The position numbers and the translations under genes were made by a program. The notes under the pieces are model-generated. The model did not search any database. It saw nothing but the letters and a program-made list of their open reading frames with translations, and had not been told where the DNA came from. From an uncultured SAR116 cluster alpha proteobacterium (GTDB lineage: Bacteria; Pseudomonadota; Alphaproteobacteria; Puniceispirillales; Marisalimonadaceae), in assembly GCA_902528415.1 (NCBI GenBank), contig CABZSR010000002.1, positions 1-64,000 of the forward strand: a DNA stretch of 64,000 nucleotides, in the 5' to 3' direction. Within the stretch, counting starts at the first letter, position 1, and every line of letters begins with the position of its first letter. Below are positions 20,480 through 28,064 of this stretch, in pieces.

Positions 20480-21757
20480 ATGTTCAACTCTGGTCAAAAT
20501 AATAATGAGAGAATTTTTATAACTGGCGGCGAGAAACTCTATGGGAAAGTTAATATAAGTGGCGCTAAAAATGCAGCGTTACCACTAATGGCTTTATCAC
20601 TAATTATTAATGAAGACTTTAAATTATTAAACGTTCCAGATCTTGCAGATACAAGGTTGATGGTAAAATTATTGAACGATTTAGGCATAAAATCAATTTG
20701 GAAAAATGGACATGTTAATTTTAATGGTATAGCCCAAAAAAATGAAGCTTCATACGAACTTGTAAGACAAATGAGAGCTTCAATTCTTATTTTAGGCCCT
20801 TTACTTGCTTCACAGGGTTCTGCAAAAGTTCCACTTCCTGGTGGATGTGCTATTGGGAGTAGACCTATTGATTTACACGTTATGGTTATGGAAGCATTAG
20901 GCGCTAATATAAAATTTGACTCAGGTTTTATAGTTGGTTCTGTGCCTTCAGAAGGTTTAAGGGGTGGTGAAATAAATTTTCCAAAAATTTCAGTGGGAGC
21001 AACAGAAAGCGCGATTATGACTGCAGTCCTAGCAAAAGGACAAACAATAATTTCTAATGCAGCTCAAGAACCTGAAATTATAGATATTGTAACTTGCCTT
21101 AATAAAGCAGGTGCAAATATTGTGGGTGAGGGAAGTAATACAATCATTATTAATGGAGTAGAGGAGTTGAAAAAGCTTCAACATGAGGTGGTAGCAGATA
21201 GGATAGAAGCTGGATCTTTTGCAATAGCTGCTAGTATAACAATGGGTGATATTGAAATAAAAAATATAATACCAAAATATTTAGAAAGTTTTTTAAAAGC
21301 TCTAGAAAATACAGGTAGTAAAGTTGAAATTTATAAAAATTCAATAAATATTTGTACTTCTAAAAGACCATTACCCTATAATATTTTTACAGAAGAACAC
21401 CCGGGTTTTCCTACTGATCTTCAAGCACAATACATGACACTAATGTCAATAGCAGACGGCGAGTGTGATATAAGGGAAAACATATTTGAAAATAGATTTA
21501 TGCATGTACCTGAACTAATCAGGATGGGAGCGAGAATATCCGTTAAAAATCAAACAGCAACTGTTACAGGTGTTAATCACTTAAAAGCATCCAAGGTAAT
21601 GGCTTCAGATTTAAGGGCTTCTATGTGTTTGATTTTAGGTGGTCTAGCAGCATTGGGCACAAGTGAAATAGACGGTATATATCATTTAGATAGAGGGTAC
21701 GAAAATTTAGAAGGCAAACTGTCTGATCTTGGTGCAAATATTCGAAGGTCAAGATAA
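20480..21757 (+). CDS. murA: UDP-N-acetylglucosamine 1-carboxyvinyltransferase
   Basis: First committed enzyme of peptidoglycan synthesis; transfers enolpyruvyl from PEP to UDP-GlcNAc. Two-domain EPSP-synthase-like fold, 425 aa. Substrate-site KN (K30, N31) and catalytic Cys123 in PGGCAIGSRP are present; Cys rather than Asp predicts normal fosfomycin sensitivity. The first nine residues extend beyond the usual MDRIFI-type start, but no closer start codon exists. It opens the conserved murA-DUF2948-his-infA block. Confidence 0.96.
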   Translation: MFNSGQNNNERIFITGGEKLYGKVNISGAKNAALPLMALSLIINEDFKLLNVPDLADTRLMVKLLNDLGIKSIWKNGHVNFNGIAQKNEASYELVRQMRASILILGPLLASQGSAKVPLPGGCAIGSRPIDLHVMVMEALGANIKFDSGFIVGSVPSEGLRGGEINFPKISVGATESAIMTAVLAKGQTIISNAAQEPEIIDIVTCLNKAGANIVGEGSNTIIINGVEELKKLQHEVVADRIEAGSFAIAASITMGDIEIKNIIPKYLESFLKALENTGSKVEIYKNSINICTSKRPLPYNIFTEEHPGFPTDLQAQYMTLMSIADGECDIRENIFENRFMHVPELIRMGARISVKNQTATVTGVNHLKASKVMASDLRASMCLILGGLAALGTSEIDGIYHLDRGYENLEGKLSDLGANIRRSR

Positions 21758-21779
21758 ATTGTAAAAATATAGGTATGTT

Positions 21780-22214
21780 TTGACTATTGATAAAAAAATT
21801 AAATTACTAGCTTCTACAGAATATGATTTGGATATAATTTCACATTTGTGTCAGGATGCGATATTATCAAAAGAAGAAATTTTTTTTGACAAAGAAAAAA
21901 AATTATTTGTAGCAACTCTATCTAGGTATTGTTGGGAAAAAGAAGGCGCTAAATTTAACCAGGACAATAAAGTTAATTATAGAGTAGTTTGTGGATTACA
22001 GATAAAAAATGTTATTGCTATAAATTACAAAAACTATAAAAACAAATGGTCGTTTCTTAATCTTTTGGCTATAACACATAAAGAAAATAAGATTATCTTA
22101 CATTTTTCTAAATCTATTGAAATTATATTAAAATGTAAAAAAATAAGTATATTAATTGAAGATATAGATATCCCTTGGCCAACAAAGCTCAAACCTAATC
22201 ATAATGTCAAATAG
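21780..22214 (+). CDS. DUF2948 family protein
   Basis: A 144-aa cytoplasmic protein matching the alphaproteobacterial DUF2948 pattern: an N-terminal LASTEYDLDIISHLCQDAI helix, a FVATLSRYCWE strand and a C-terminal IEDIDIPWPTKLKP. The start is TTG (21780); the only nearby ATG runs into a stop. Its place between murA and the his genes is the same as in many alphaproteobacteria, which supports the call. No biochemical function is known for the family. Confidence 0.85.
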   Translation: MTIDKKIKLLASTEYDLDIISHLCQDAILSKEEIFFDKEKKLFVATLSRYCWEKEGAKFNQDNKVNYRVVCGLQIKNVIAINYKNYKNKWSFLNLLAITHKENKIILHFSKSIEIILKCKKISILIEDIDIPWPTKLKPNHNVK

Positions 22215-22223
22215 GTAATAGAC

Positions 22224-22883
22224 ATGAAACAAAATGGTAAATTTACTATAGCTTTACCGAAAGGAAGAATCTTAGATGCAGTTTTACCTATTTTGTCAAA
22301 AATTGGTATAGAACCAGAAAAAACTTTTTTTGATAATAAAGATCGTAAATTAAGATTTAACACTAATATCAGCAATATTGATATTATTAGAGTTAGATCA
22401 TTTGATGTAGTAACTTTTTTAGCTTACGGTGCTGCTCAAATGGCATTTGTGGGAAGTGATGTTCTAACTGAATTTAATCACACAGAAGTATATTCACCAT
22501 TTGATCTAAATATTGGACAATGCAGAATGGTAGTTGCATCTCAAAAAGAAACTGTTGAAAATGAAGATCCTAGAACTTGGAGTCATGTAAGAGTTGCTAC
22601 TAAATATCCAAATATTACACAGAATTATTTTGAAGCAAGAGGTGTTCACGCAGAATGTATAAAATTGAATGGCGCAATGGAATTAGCTCCATCAATGGGT
22701 TTATGTAAAAGAATAGTCGATTTGGTAGAAACAGGATCAACTTTAACAGCCAATGGTTTAGTTGAAGTTGAAGAAATTTGTGAGGTATCCACGAGATTGG
22801 CGGTTAATAGAAGTTATTTAAAAACTAATTCACAAATAATACAGCCATGGATAAATAAAGTTGGAGAGTTAATACATGGCTGA
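22224..22883 (+). CDS. hisG: ATP phosphoribosyltransferase, short form
   Basis: Catalyses the first step of histidine synthesis, joining ATP and PRPP. The LPKGRILDAVLPIL start, FVGSDVLTE and the PRPP-loop segment VDLVETGSTLTANGL are clear. At 219 aa it is the short form without the C-terminal regulatory domain; short HisG normally works with a HisZ subunit, and no hisZ is in this window. It overlaps hisD by 8 nt. Confidence 0.95.
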   Translation: MKQNGKFTIALPKGRILDAVLPILSKIGIEPEKTFFDNKDRKLRFNTNISNIDIIRVRSFDVVTFLAYGAAQMAFVGSDVLTEFNHTEVYSPFDLNIGQCRMVVASQKETVENEDPRTWSHVRVATKYPNITQNYFEARGVHAECIKLNGAMELAPSMGLCKRIVDLVETGSTLTANGLVEVEEICEVSTRLAVNRSYLKTNSQIIQPWINKVGELIHG

Positions 22884-24183
22884 AACTGAAACTAAAATTA
22901 TAAATATTAAAGATAGAAACTTTAAAAATAAATTAAATGGGCTCATTAGAATTGATCAGAAAAATCAGTCAAATCTCTATAATATTGTTTTTAATATAAT
23001 ACAGAAAATTCAAAAATTAGGTGACAGTGCATTAATTGAGTTTGTTAACAAATTTGATAGTAAGAAGATAAATAAAATCGAAGAGTTATTCATACCAAAA
23101 GATGTATTAAAAAATGCCTATTACAGTTTAAAGAAAGAACAAAAGCAAGCACTAAACATTGCCGCTAAAAGAATTAAGAAATTTCATACACACCAAATAC
23201 CAATAGATCTTAAATACAAGGATAATATTGAAGTTAAGTTGGGACTTAAACATTCTCCAATAGTTTCAGCAGGCTTTTATGTTCCTGGTGGCAAAGCCAT
23301 TTATCCATCTTCAGTATTGATGAATGCAATTCCAGCAAATGTGGCTGGAGTCGAAAGAAGAGTTGTAGTAAGTCCAGTTTCAGATTTACATAAATCATCA
23401 ATTGTTCTAGCTGCTGCTCATGTGGCTGATGTAACTGAATTTATATGTATGGGTGGCGCTCATGCTATAGCAGCGCTTGCATATGGAACAGAAACAGTTA
23501 CTAACGTTAATAAAATTGTTGGACCTGGTAATGCCTACGTTGCAGAAGCCAAAAGACAAGTGTTTGGCAAAGTTGGTATCGATTCAATTGCAGGACCCTC
23601 TGAAGTTTTGATAGTTTGTGACAAGTCTGCTAATCCAAATCATGTTGCTATTGACCTTTTATCTCAGGCAGAACATGACGAATTAGCCCAGGCTATTCTT
23701 ATAACTGATAATAAAGAACTTGCGCTAGAGGTGGAGTCTTCTATTAAAAAATTTCTTATAAAACTTCCAAGAACAAAAATTGCAAGCTCGTCATGGAATA
23801 ATTTTGGTGCAATTATTCTTGTAGAAGATATGAACGAAGCGATTAAATTAGTTAACTTAATTGCCCCAGAACATTTACAATTAATTTTTAAAAATGCTGA
23901 GAGTTTAGTCAATAAAGTTAAAAATGCTGGAGCTATTTTTATAGGTCCCTTTACTCCTGAGGCTGTAGGAGATTATATTGCAGGTCCTAATCATGTTCTT
24001 CCAACAAGCGGAACTGCAAAATTTTCAAGTGGCTTGGGAGTGTTAGATTTCTACAAAAGAACAACAATTGTAAACTTTAATAAGAAAAATCTTAATGAGT
24101 TAGGTGAACATATAGTTACTTTAGCTAAAGCAGAAGGCCTTGATGCTCATGCTATGTCTGTATCATTAAGATTAAATAAATGA
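22876..24183 (+). CDS. hisD: Histidinol dehydrogenase
   Basis: Last two steps of histidine synthesis (histidinol to histidine, using two NAD+). Typical 435-aa protein with GFYVPGGKAIYPSSVLMN near residue 130, the GPGNAYVAEAKRQVFG loop and the zinc/catalytic segments QAEHDE and APEHL. The start codon lies inside the end of hisG, so the pair is coupled. No ribosome-binding anomaly. Confidence 0.97.
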   Translation: MAETETKIINIKDRNFKNKLNGLIRIDQKNQSNLYNIVFNIIQKIQKLGDSALIEFVNKFDSKKINKIEELFIPKDVLKNAYYSLKKEQKQALNIAAKRIKKFHTHQIPIDLKYKDNIEVKLGLKHSPIVSAGFYVPGGKAIYPSSVLMNAIPANVAGVERRVVVSPVSDLHKSSIVLAAAHVADVTEFICMGGAHAIAALAYGTETVTNVNKIVGPGNAYVAEAKRQVFGKVGIDSIAGPSEVLIVCDKSANPNHVAIDLLSQAEHDELAQAILITDNKELALEVESSIKKFLIKLPRTKIASSSWNNFGAIILVEDMNEAIKLVNLIAPEHLQLIFKNAESLVNKVKNAGAIFIGPFTPEAVGDYIAGPNHVLPTSGTAKFSSGLGVLDFYKRTTIVNFNKKNLNELGEHIVTLAKAEGLDAHAMSVSLRLNK

Positions 24184-24256
24184 TTTACTTTCATAAAAAT
24201 CTTGACTAATCAACTATAATAGTGAGATTAAGCTTAAAAATACTAAAAGAGGTTAA

Positions 24257-24475
24257 ATGGCTAAAGAAGGTGTAATTGAATTTTCTGGTATTGTTGAAGA
24301 ACTTTTACCTAACGCAATGTTTAGGGTGAAACTTGATAATGAACACGAAGTTCTTGCTCATACAAGCGGTAAAATGAGAAAAAATCGTATTAGGGTTTTG
24401 CTAGGTGATAGAGTTAACGTAGAAATGACCCCTTATGATTTGACAAAAGGTAGAATTACTTTTCGCTTTAAATAA
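24257..24475 (+). CDS. infA: Translation initiation factor IF-1
   Basis: A 72-aa S1/OB-fold protein, [17 protein letters not shown] at the start and KGRITFRFK at the end, identical in layout to bacterial IF-1. It binds the A site of the 30S subunit during initiation. AGAGG is 6 nt before the ATG. A TATAAT at 24215-24220 may be the -10 of its promoter, though the TTGACT in front of it is only 7 bp away. Confidence 0.97.
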   Translation: MAKEGVIEFSGIVEELLPNAMFRVKLDNEHEVLAHTSGKMRKNRIRVLLGDRVNVEMTPYDLTKGRITFRFK

Positions 24476-24499
24476 TTTTTATTCGTTAAAGTTTGTTTT

Positions 24500-25099
24500 A
24501 TGAACAAAATTAAACTAAACAAACAATTTATACTTGCTTCAGGTTCTAAAAGACGACTTGAACTATTGTATCAAATAAGCATAAAGCCTGATTTGGTTTT
24601 AACTCCAGACATAAACGAAACTAATTATTCTCAAGAATTACCTCTAAATTATGTAAAAAGAATGTCTGTAGAAAAAAATAAAGTTTTTCAGACTAAATAT
24701 TCTCAATCTATTATTCTGACAGCAGACACTGTAGTTTCATTAGGAAGAAGAATATTACCTAAAACTATAAATTTAAAAATGGCTAAAGAATGTCTACAAT
24801 TGCTTTCAGGAAGAAGACATAAAGTTTTAACTAGTTTTGCTTTATACTCACCAGATTTTCCTCTTAAAGTAAAAACAATCAAATCTACTGTAAAGTTTAA
24901 AAGACTTCATCCTGACGAGTTAGACTATTATCTTAAATCAAAGGAATGGGAAGGCAAAGCTGGAGGTTATGCAATACAAGGAATTGCAGCTGCTTATATA
25001 AATTTTTTGTCAGGATCCTACAGTAATGTTGTAGGCTTACCTTTGGCAGAACTATACAGATCTCTTTTATCTATTGGATATAATTTTAATAATGATTGA
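24500..25099 (+). CDS. maf: Maf-family nucleotide pyrophosphatase
   Basis: Hydrolyses non-canonical or modified nucleoside triphosphates to the monophosphate. The signature LASGSKRR (residues 12-19), TADTVVS near 75 and the KAGGYAIQGIAA segment near 153 are all present, in 199 aa. It follows infA by 24 bp and overlaps the next gene, the order seen in many alphaproteobacteria. Confidence 0.94.
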   Translation: MNKIKLNKQFILASGSKRRLELLYQISIKPDLVLTPDINETNYSQELPLNYVKRMSVEKNKVFQTKYSQSIILTADTVVSLGRRILPKTINLKMAKECLQLLSGRRHKVLTSFALYSPDFPLKVKTIKSTVKFKRLHPDELDYYLKSKEWEGKAGGYAIQGIAAAYINFLSGSYSNVVGLPLAELYRSLLSIGYNFNND

Positions 25100-26114
25100 T
25101 AAAATTAATGATCATTTTATTTTAGTAGACAAATGTGCAGGCCAAACAAGAATTATTGAAATTTTAAATCATAAAATTATTAAAATGATTTTTTGGTTTG
25201 ATAAATATCCACCATTAATTGGCAGCGTTCATAGTGCTATAATTATTAAAAAATTAAATGGTGGCGTGGTACGAGCAAAAATAGAAGACAAAACTATTTT
25301 ATCAGTTAGAGGTATCTCAAAATCTTTAAATGTAAATAATAAGATAAGAGTAATCATTACAAGCGAAAAATTTGAAGATAAGCCTATCCAAGCTAGAATG
25401 TTACCTGCGGACTCAAAAAATTATGAAGTTTTAGATGTTGTCCAAAGGATAATTAATTTTTTTTTTTCAAAAAATATCCCTGTTATTGAGGATATGTACG
25501 CTAATTATTGGGATAATTTAGATCTGGATAGTCAATTTATTGCTGCTTTACAATCAAAAATAGAATTGAGCGACGGTGGACTTATTTGGATTGAAAAAAC
25601 TAGAGCAGCAACACTTATTGACATAGATACACATAAATTATTACTTAAATCTGAGGAAGAAATACTAGAATTTTGTAAAAGAGCATTTGTTAGATGTGCA
25701 AAAGAAATTAAACTTAGAAATATTGGAGGAATGATTATAATAGATTTCCCAAGAATGTCTTACAATAGAAAAAAACATCTTCATCAAAATATTACAGAAA
25801 TAGGAAAACAATATTTTTTCGATGCTAATTTTCTTGGCTTTTCAAGGTTGGTTTTATATGAAATGTATATTCCTAGAAATTTTGGTTCATTGGAAAGTTT
25901 TTATGTTGATAGAAATTCATATAACTTTCAAAATCATATAAGATCATTGTGGAGAAAATCTAAAGAACTAAAGTCAAAAAATAATGTACAATTTTTGTGT
26001 GGAACAACTTTGTTCAAAAATTTAAAAAATAGAAAGGTACCACCTTTTATAAATATTGTTGAAAGATTAGATTTTCCCGATGATCATGGTGAGTTGATGG
26101 ATGTAAATAGATGA
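25092..26114 (+). CDS. Ribonuclease E/G-like protein (short)
   Basis: A 340-aa protein related to the RNase E/G catalytic core. The N-terminal part carries an S1-like stretch (about 42-75); the DNase-I-like part keeps two metal-site aspartates, D177 in LIDIDT and D218 in IIIDFPRM, corresponding to D303 and D346 of E. coli RNase E. The residue matching N305 is Asp here, and no CPxC zinc-link motif is seen. I start it at 25092 (ATGATTGA overlap with the maf stop) rather than the longer 25074. Alphaproteobacteria often carry this reduced paralogue between maf and yacG. Activity is plausible but unproven. Confidence 0.85.
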   Translation: MIDKINDHFILVDKCAGQTRIIEILNHKIIKMIFWFDKYPPLIGSVHSAIIIKKLNGGVVRAKIEDKTILSVRGISKSLNVNNKIRVIITSEKFEDKPIQARMLPADSKNYEVLDVVQRIINFFFSKNIPVIEDMYANYWDNLDLDSQFIAALQSKIELSDGGLIWIEKTRAATLIDIDTHKLLLKSEEEILEFCKRAFVRCAKEIKLRNIGGMIIIDFPRMSYNRKKHLHQNITEIGKQYFFDANFLGFSRLVLYEMYIPRNFGSLESFYVDRNSYNFQNHIRSLWRKSKELKSKNNVQFLCGTTLFKNLKNRKVPPFINIVERLDFPDDHGELMDVNR

Positions 26115-26287
26115 CTGTATCAAAATCTAAAAAAGCAAAATGTCTTACATGTAATAAAGAGTTTGATATAACTTTAAAAACAACGCCCTTCTGTTCTAAG
26201 CGTTGTAGTTACGTAGATTTAAATAATTGGCTAGGAGAAAAATATACCATTGAAGCTAATGAAAATGATTACGATAAAGATATTTGA
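26111..26287 (+). CDS. yacG: DNA gyrase inhibitor YacG (zinc protein)
   Basis: A 58-aa protein with the complete YacG pattern: zinc ligands in CLTC (C11, C14) and in FCSKRCSYVDL (C28, C32), then NNWLGEKY. YacG binds zinc and inhibits gyrase in E. coli. Its ATG overlaps the stop of the RNase E/G-like gene (ATGA), and it closes the maf-RNase-yacG unit just before tRNA-Phe. Confidence 0.93.
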   Translation: MTVSKSKKAKCLTCNKEFDITLKTTPFCSKRCSYVDLNNWLGEKYTIEANENDYDKDI

Positions 26288-26305
26288 TTTTTTGTAGTTG
26301 ATAGC

Positions 26306-26334
26306 TAGACATAATCTGATGTAAGCGTTATAGA
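26306..26334 (+). promoter_or_regulatory. Candidate sigma-70 promoter of tRNA-Phe
   Basis: TAGACA (26306-26311), a 17-bp spacer, then TATAGA (26329-26334), ending 13 nt before the tRNA 5' end. Spacing and position fit a tRNA promoter; assignment is by eye. Confidence 0.45.
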
Positions 26335-26347
26335 TTACTTATTTAAA

Positions 26348-26423
26348 GCCCGGGTAGCTCAGTAGGTAGAGCAGAGGACTGAAAATCCTCGTGTCGGTGG
26401 TTCGAATCCGCCCCCGGGCACCA
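26348..26423 (+). tRNA. tRNA-Phe (anticodon GAA)
   Basis: Complete cloverleaf: acceptor GCCCGGG/CCCGGGC, D arm GCTC..GAGC, anticodon stem GAGGA/TCCTC around loop CTGAAAA (anticodon GAA), T arm with GGTTCGAATCC and encoded CCA. It follows yacG, as in other alphaproteobacteria. Its 3' half is duplicated at 30980-31036, which marks it as an integration target. Confidence 0.97.
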
Positions 26424-26888
26424 CGTTTTTCTACATCAGACTTCAATAAACTGTTAATCACACCCTTAAGTTAATACACTATTATCTCAATTTATAGCTG
26501 ATTTGTCAAATAATTGTGACTGTGGTGTGACCGAGTTAAAATATTGTTTAAGTTGTTGTTAAGTAAATTCAATAACTTAAAAAAAAAGTTAAATAAATTC
26601 TAAATCGGGCCTTTTCTGTCGACTCTTGAACTAATATGTTATTTATATTTGGTGAATGCACATCGCTGCCATACGAGCGTAATCAGTATGCAACAACTTC
26701 AATTTACATCATAGAAGTTAAAACTCATCTTGAAAAATCGATGTCTATTTTTTAATATAATTGTATTTTAAATTTAAACATCAATTCAAGAGATAGCTAT
26801 CAAGGGAATGAAAATATTATATACTTTTTAAATTCAAAAGACTGATTAAATATACTGCCAATTCCCAAAATAAAAATTAATTTCGATT
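26424..26888. other. 465-bp noncoding left end of tRNA-Phe island
   Basis: No gene is visible. The stretch runs from the tRNA 3' end to the end of the DUF1501 gene. It contains TGTGACTGTGGTGTGAC at 26515-26531, a word with a counterpart at the other end of the island, several A/T tracts and a somewhat G+C-richer patch at 26605-26700. TACATCAGA at 26432-26440 is the inverse of TCTGATGTA at 26315-26323 in front of the tRNA. Confidence 0.5.
26515..26531 (+). repeat. Left copy of TGTGAC-N4-GTGTGAC motif
   Basis: TGTGAC TGTG GTGTGAC, 91 nt inside the tRNA-Phe 3' end. The right copy at 30910-30926 has the same orientation and spacing. Further downstream both copies share an imperfect TTGTTAAGT-containing tail. 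Confidence 0.5.
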
Positions 26889-28055
26889 TTAAGAAATGAG
26901 AGATCTAAGTCGTTTATCAGAAAAAGTTTGCCATTCATTATTTTTCTGATTTAGCCAGGAAGAACAAATATGCTCATAAACTGATCTATAGTCCATCGTA
27001 TAGACAAGGTCACCATCCTCGAGTTTATCAAGACTAGGATAATCTCCATAAAGTCCGGCATTAACCTTCCCTCCCATCACAAACTGAACTGACGCAGCTC
27101 CATGATCCGTTCCCTGAGCACCATTTTCAGCAACACGCCTGCCAAATTCTGAATAGGTCATTACCAGAACATCATCCCACCGCCCCATATTTATCAAATT
27201 TTTTCGAAATGATGCTAGTCCTTTCGTCAGTTCAGATAACAACTGTGGATGTTGCCATTTTTGTCCTTCATGTGTGTCAAACGAGCCATGCTGTACGTGC
27301 ATAACTGGAATAGCTGTTTCAGAACCAATAACGCGCAGGACATCAGTCAATTGTGCTGAAAAGTTTCCATAAGGCATTCTAGTAGGTAATTTTGAAGCTG
27401 GAAAATAGGATAATTTTTTACTGATTTGTTGGGAGGCAAATGAGAGATCTGCCTTATTTTTAATAATTTTTTTCATTAATGCATTCATTGATGTTTGACT
27501 ATTTGACGCATTGTGACCGTAAAGCTGATTCAAACGCGCCATACTGATATAAACACCTGAACCACGAGCAAAAAGACCAAGAGATCCCTCTAGACTTGCG
27601 CCATGAGCTACAACCTGATCGTTAGAATAGCGTTTCTCAAGTGAATTAGTTAGCCATCCAGCAGTTTTAGAGTTTTGACCATCTCCTCCAGTTTCCCAGA
27701 TTGCAATTGACTTAAAATGAGATCGATTTTGCCCTGGATAACCTACACCCTGAATTATGGCTAAATCCTGATTAATTGACTTATCAAGTAAAGACATAGT
27801 ATCTGCTAAGCCTACTCGTCCAACAAGAGGGCTATTACCAACGTCAATAATTTTATTTTTTTTAAGGTGTAAATTTGGACGAAGTTTTTGATAATTATCA
27901 GTTTCATAAGGCACTAAAGTATTAATACCATCATTCGCACCTTTAAGTTCCACTAAAATCAGATATTTATTTGGTATGCCTGATGCCCAACTGAGTGAGG
28001 GATTCATAGCTATCATTGCCATCCATGATAAGAAGTTACGTTTTGAGATATCCAT
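26889..28055 (-). CDS. DUF1501 family secreted protein
   Basis: DUF1501 proteins belong to the alkaline-phosphatase/sulfatase superfamily, are usually exported and almost always pair with a DUF1800 gene; their biochemical role is not established. This 388-aa copy has an N-terminal signal-like segment (KRNFLSWMAMIAMNP, only one Arg of a twin-Arg motif), LVELKGANDGINTLVPY, SFDTHEGQ, YSEFGRR and GTDHGAA, all family hallmarks including the TDHG metal-site motif. I start at the second ATG because GAGGA, lying over the DUF1800 stop, is 7 nt upstream of it. It is co-transcribed and coupled with the DUF1800 gene and lies on the tRNA-Phe island. Confidence 0.9.
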   Translation of the reverse strand: MDISKRNFLSWMAMIAMNPSLSWASGIPNKYLILVELKGANDGINTLVPYETDNYQKLRPNLHLKKNKIIDVGNSPLVGRVGLADTMSLLDKSINQDLAIIQGVGYPGQNRSHFKSIAIWETGGDGQNSKTAGWLTNSLEKRYSNDQVVAHGASLEGSLGLFARGSGVYISMARLNQLYGHNASNSQTSMNALMKKIIKNKADLSFASQQISKKLSYFPASKLPTRMPYGNFSAQLTDVLRVIGSETAIPVMHVQHGSFDTHEGQKWQHPQLLSELTKGLASFRKNLINMGRWDDVLVMTYSEFGRRVAENGAQGTDHGAASVQFVMGGKVNAGLYGDYPSLDKLEDGDLVYTMDYRSVYEHICSSWLNQKNNEWQTFSDKRLRSLIS

Positions 28056-28064
28056 CATTTATCC

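Noticed and set aside
20282-20497. 71-codon minus-strand frame over the region upstream of murA
   Set aside because: Phenylalanine-rich antisense of the A-tracts; the plus-strand frame with a family-like motif is the better candidate.
24202-24220. TTGACT followed by TATAAT before infA
   Set aside because: Only 7 bp apart, far from the 16-18 bp needed, so they cannot serve together as -35 and -10; the TATAAT alone may be real.
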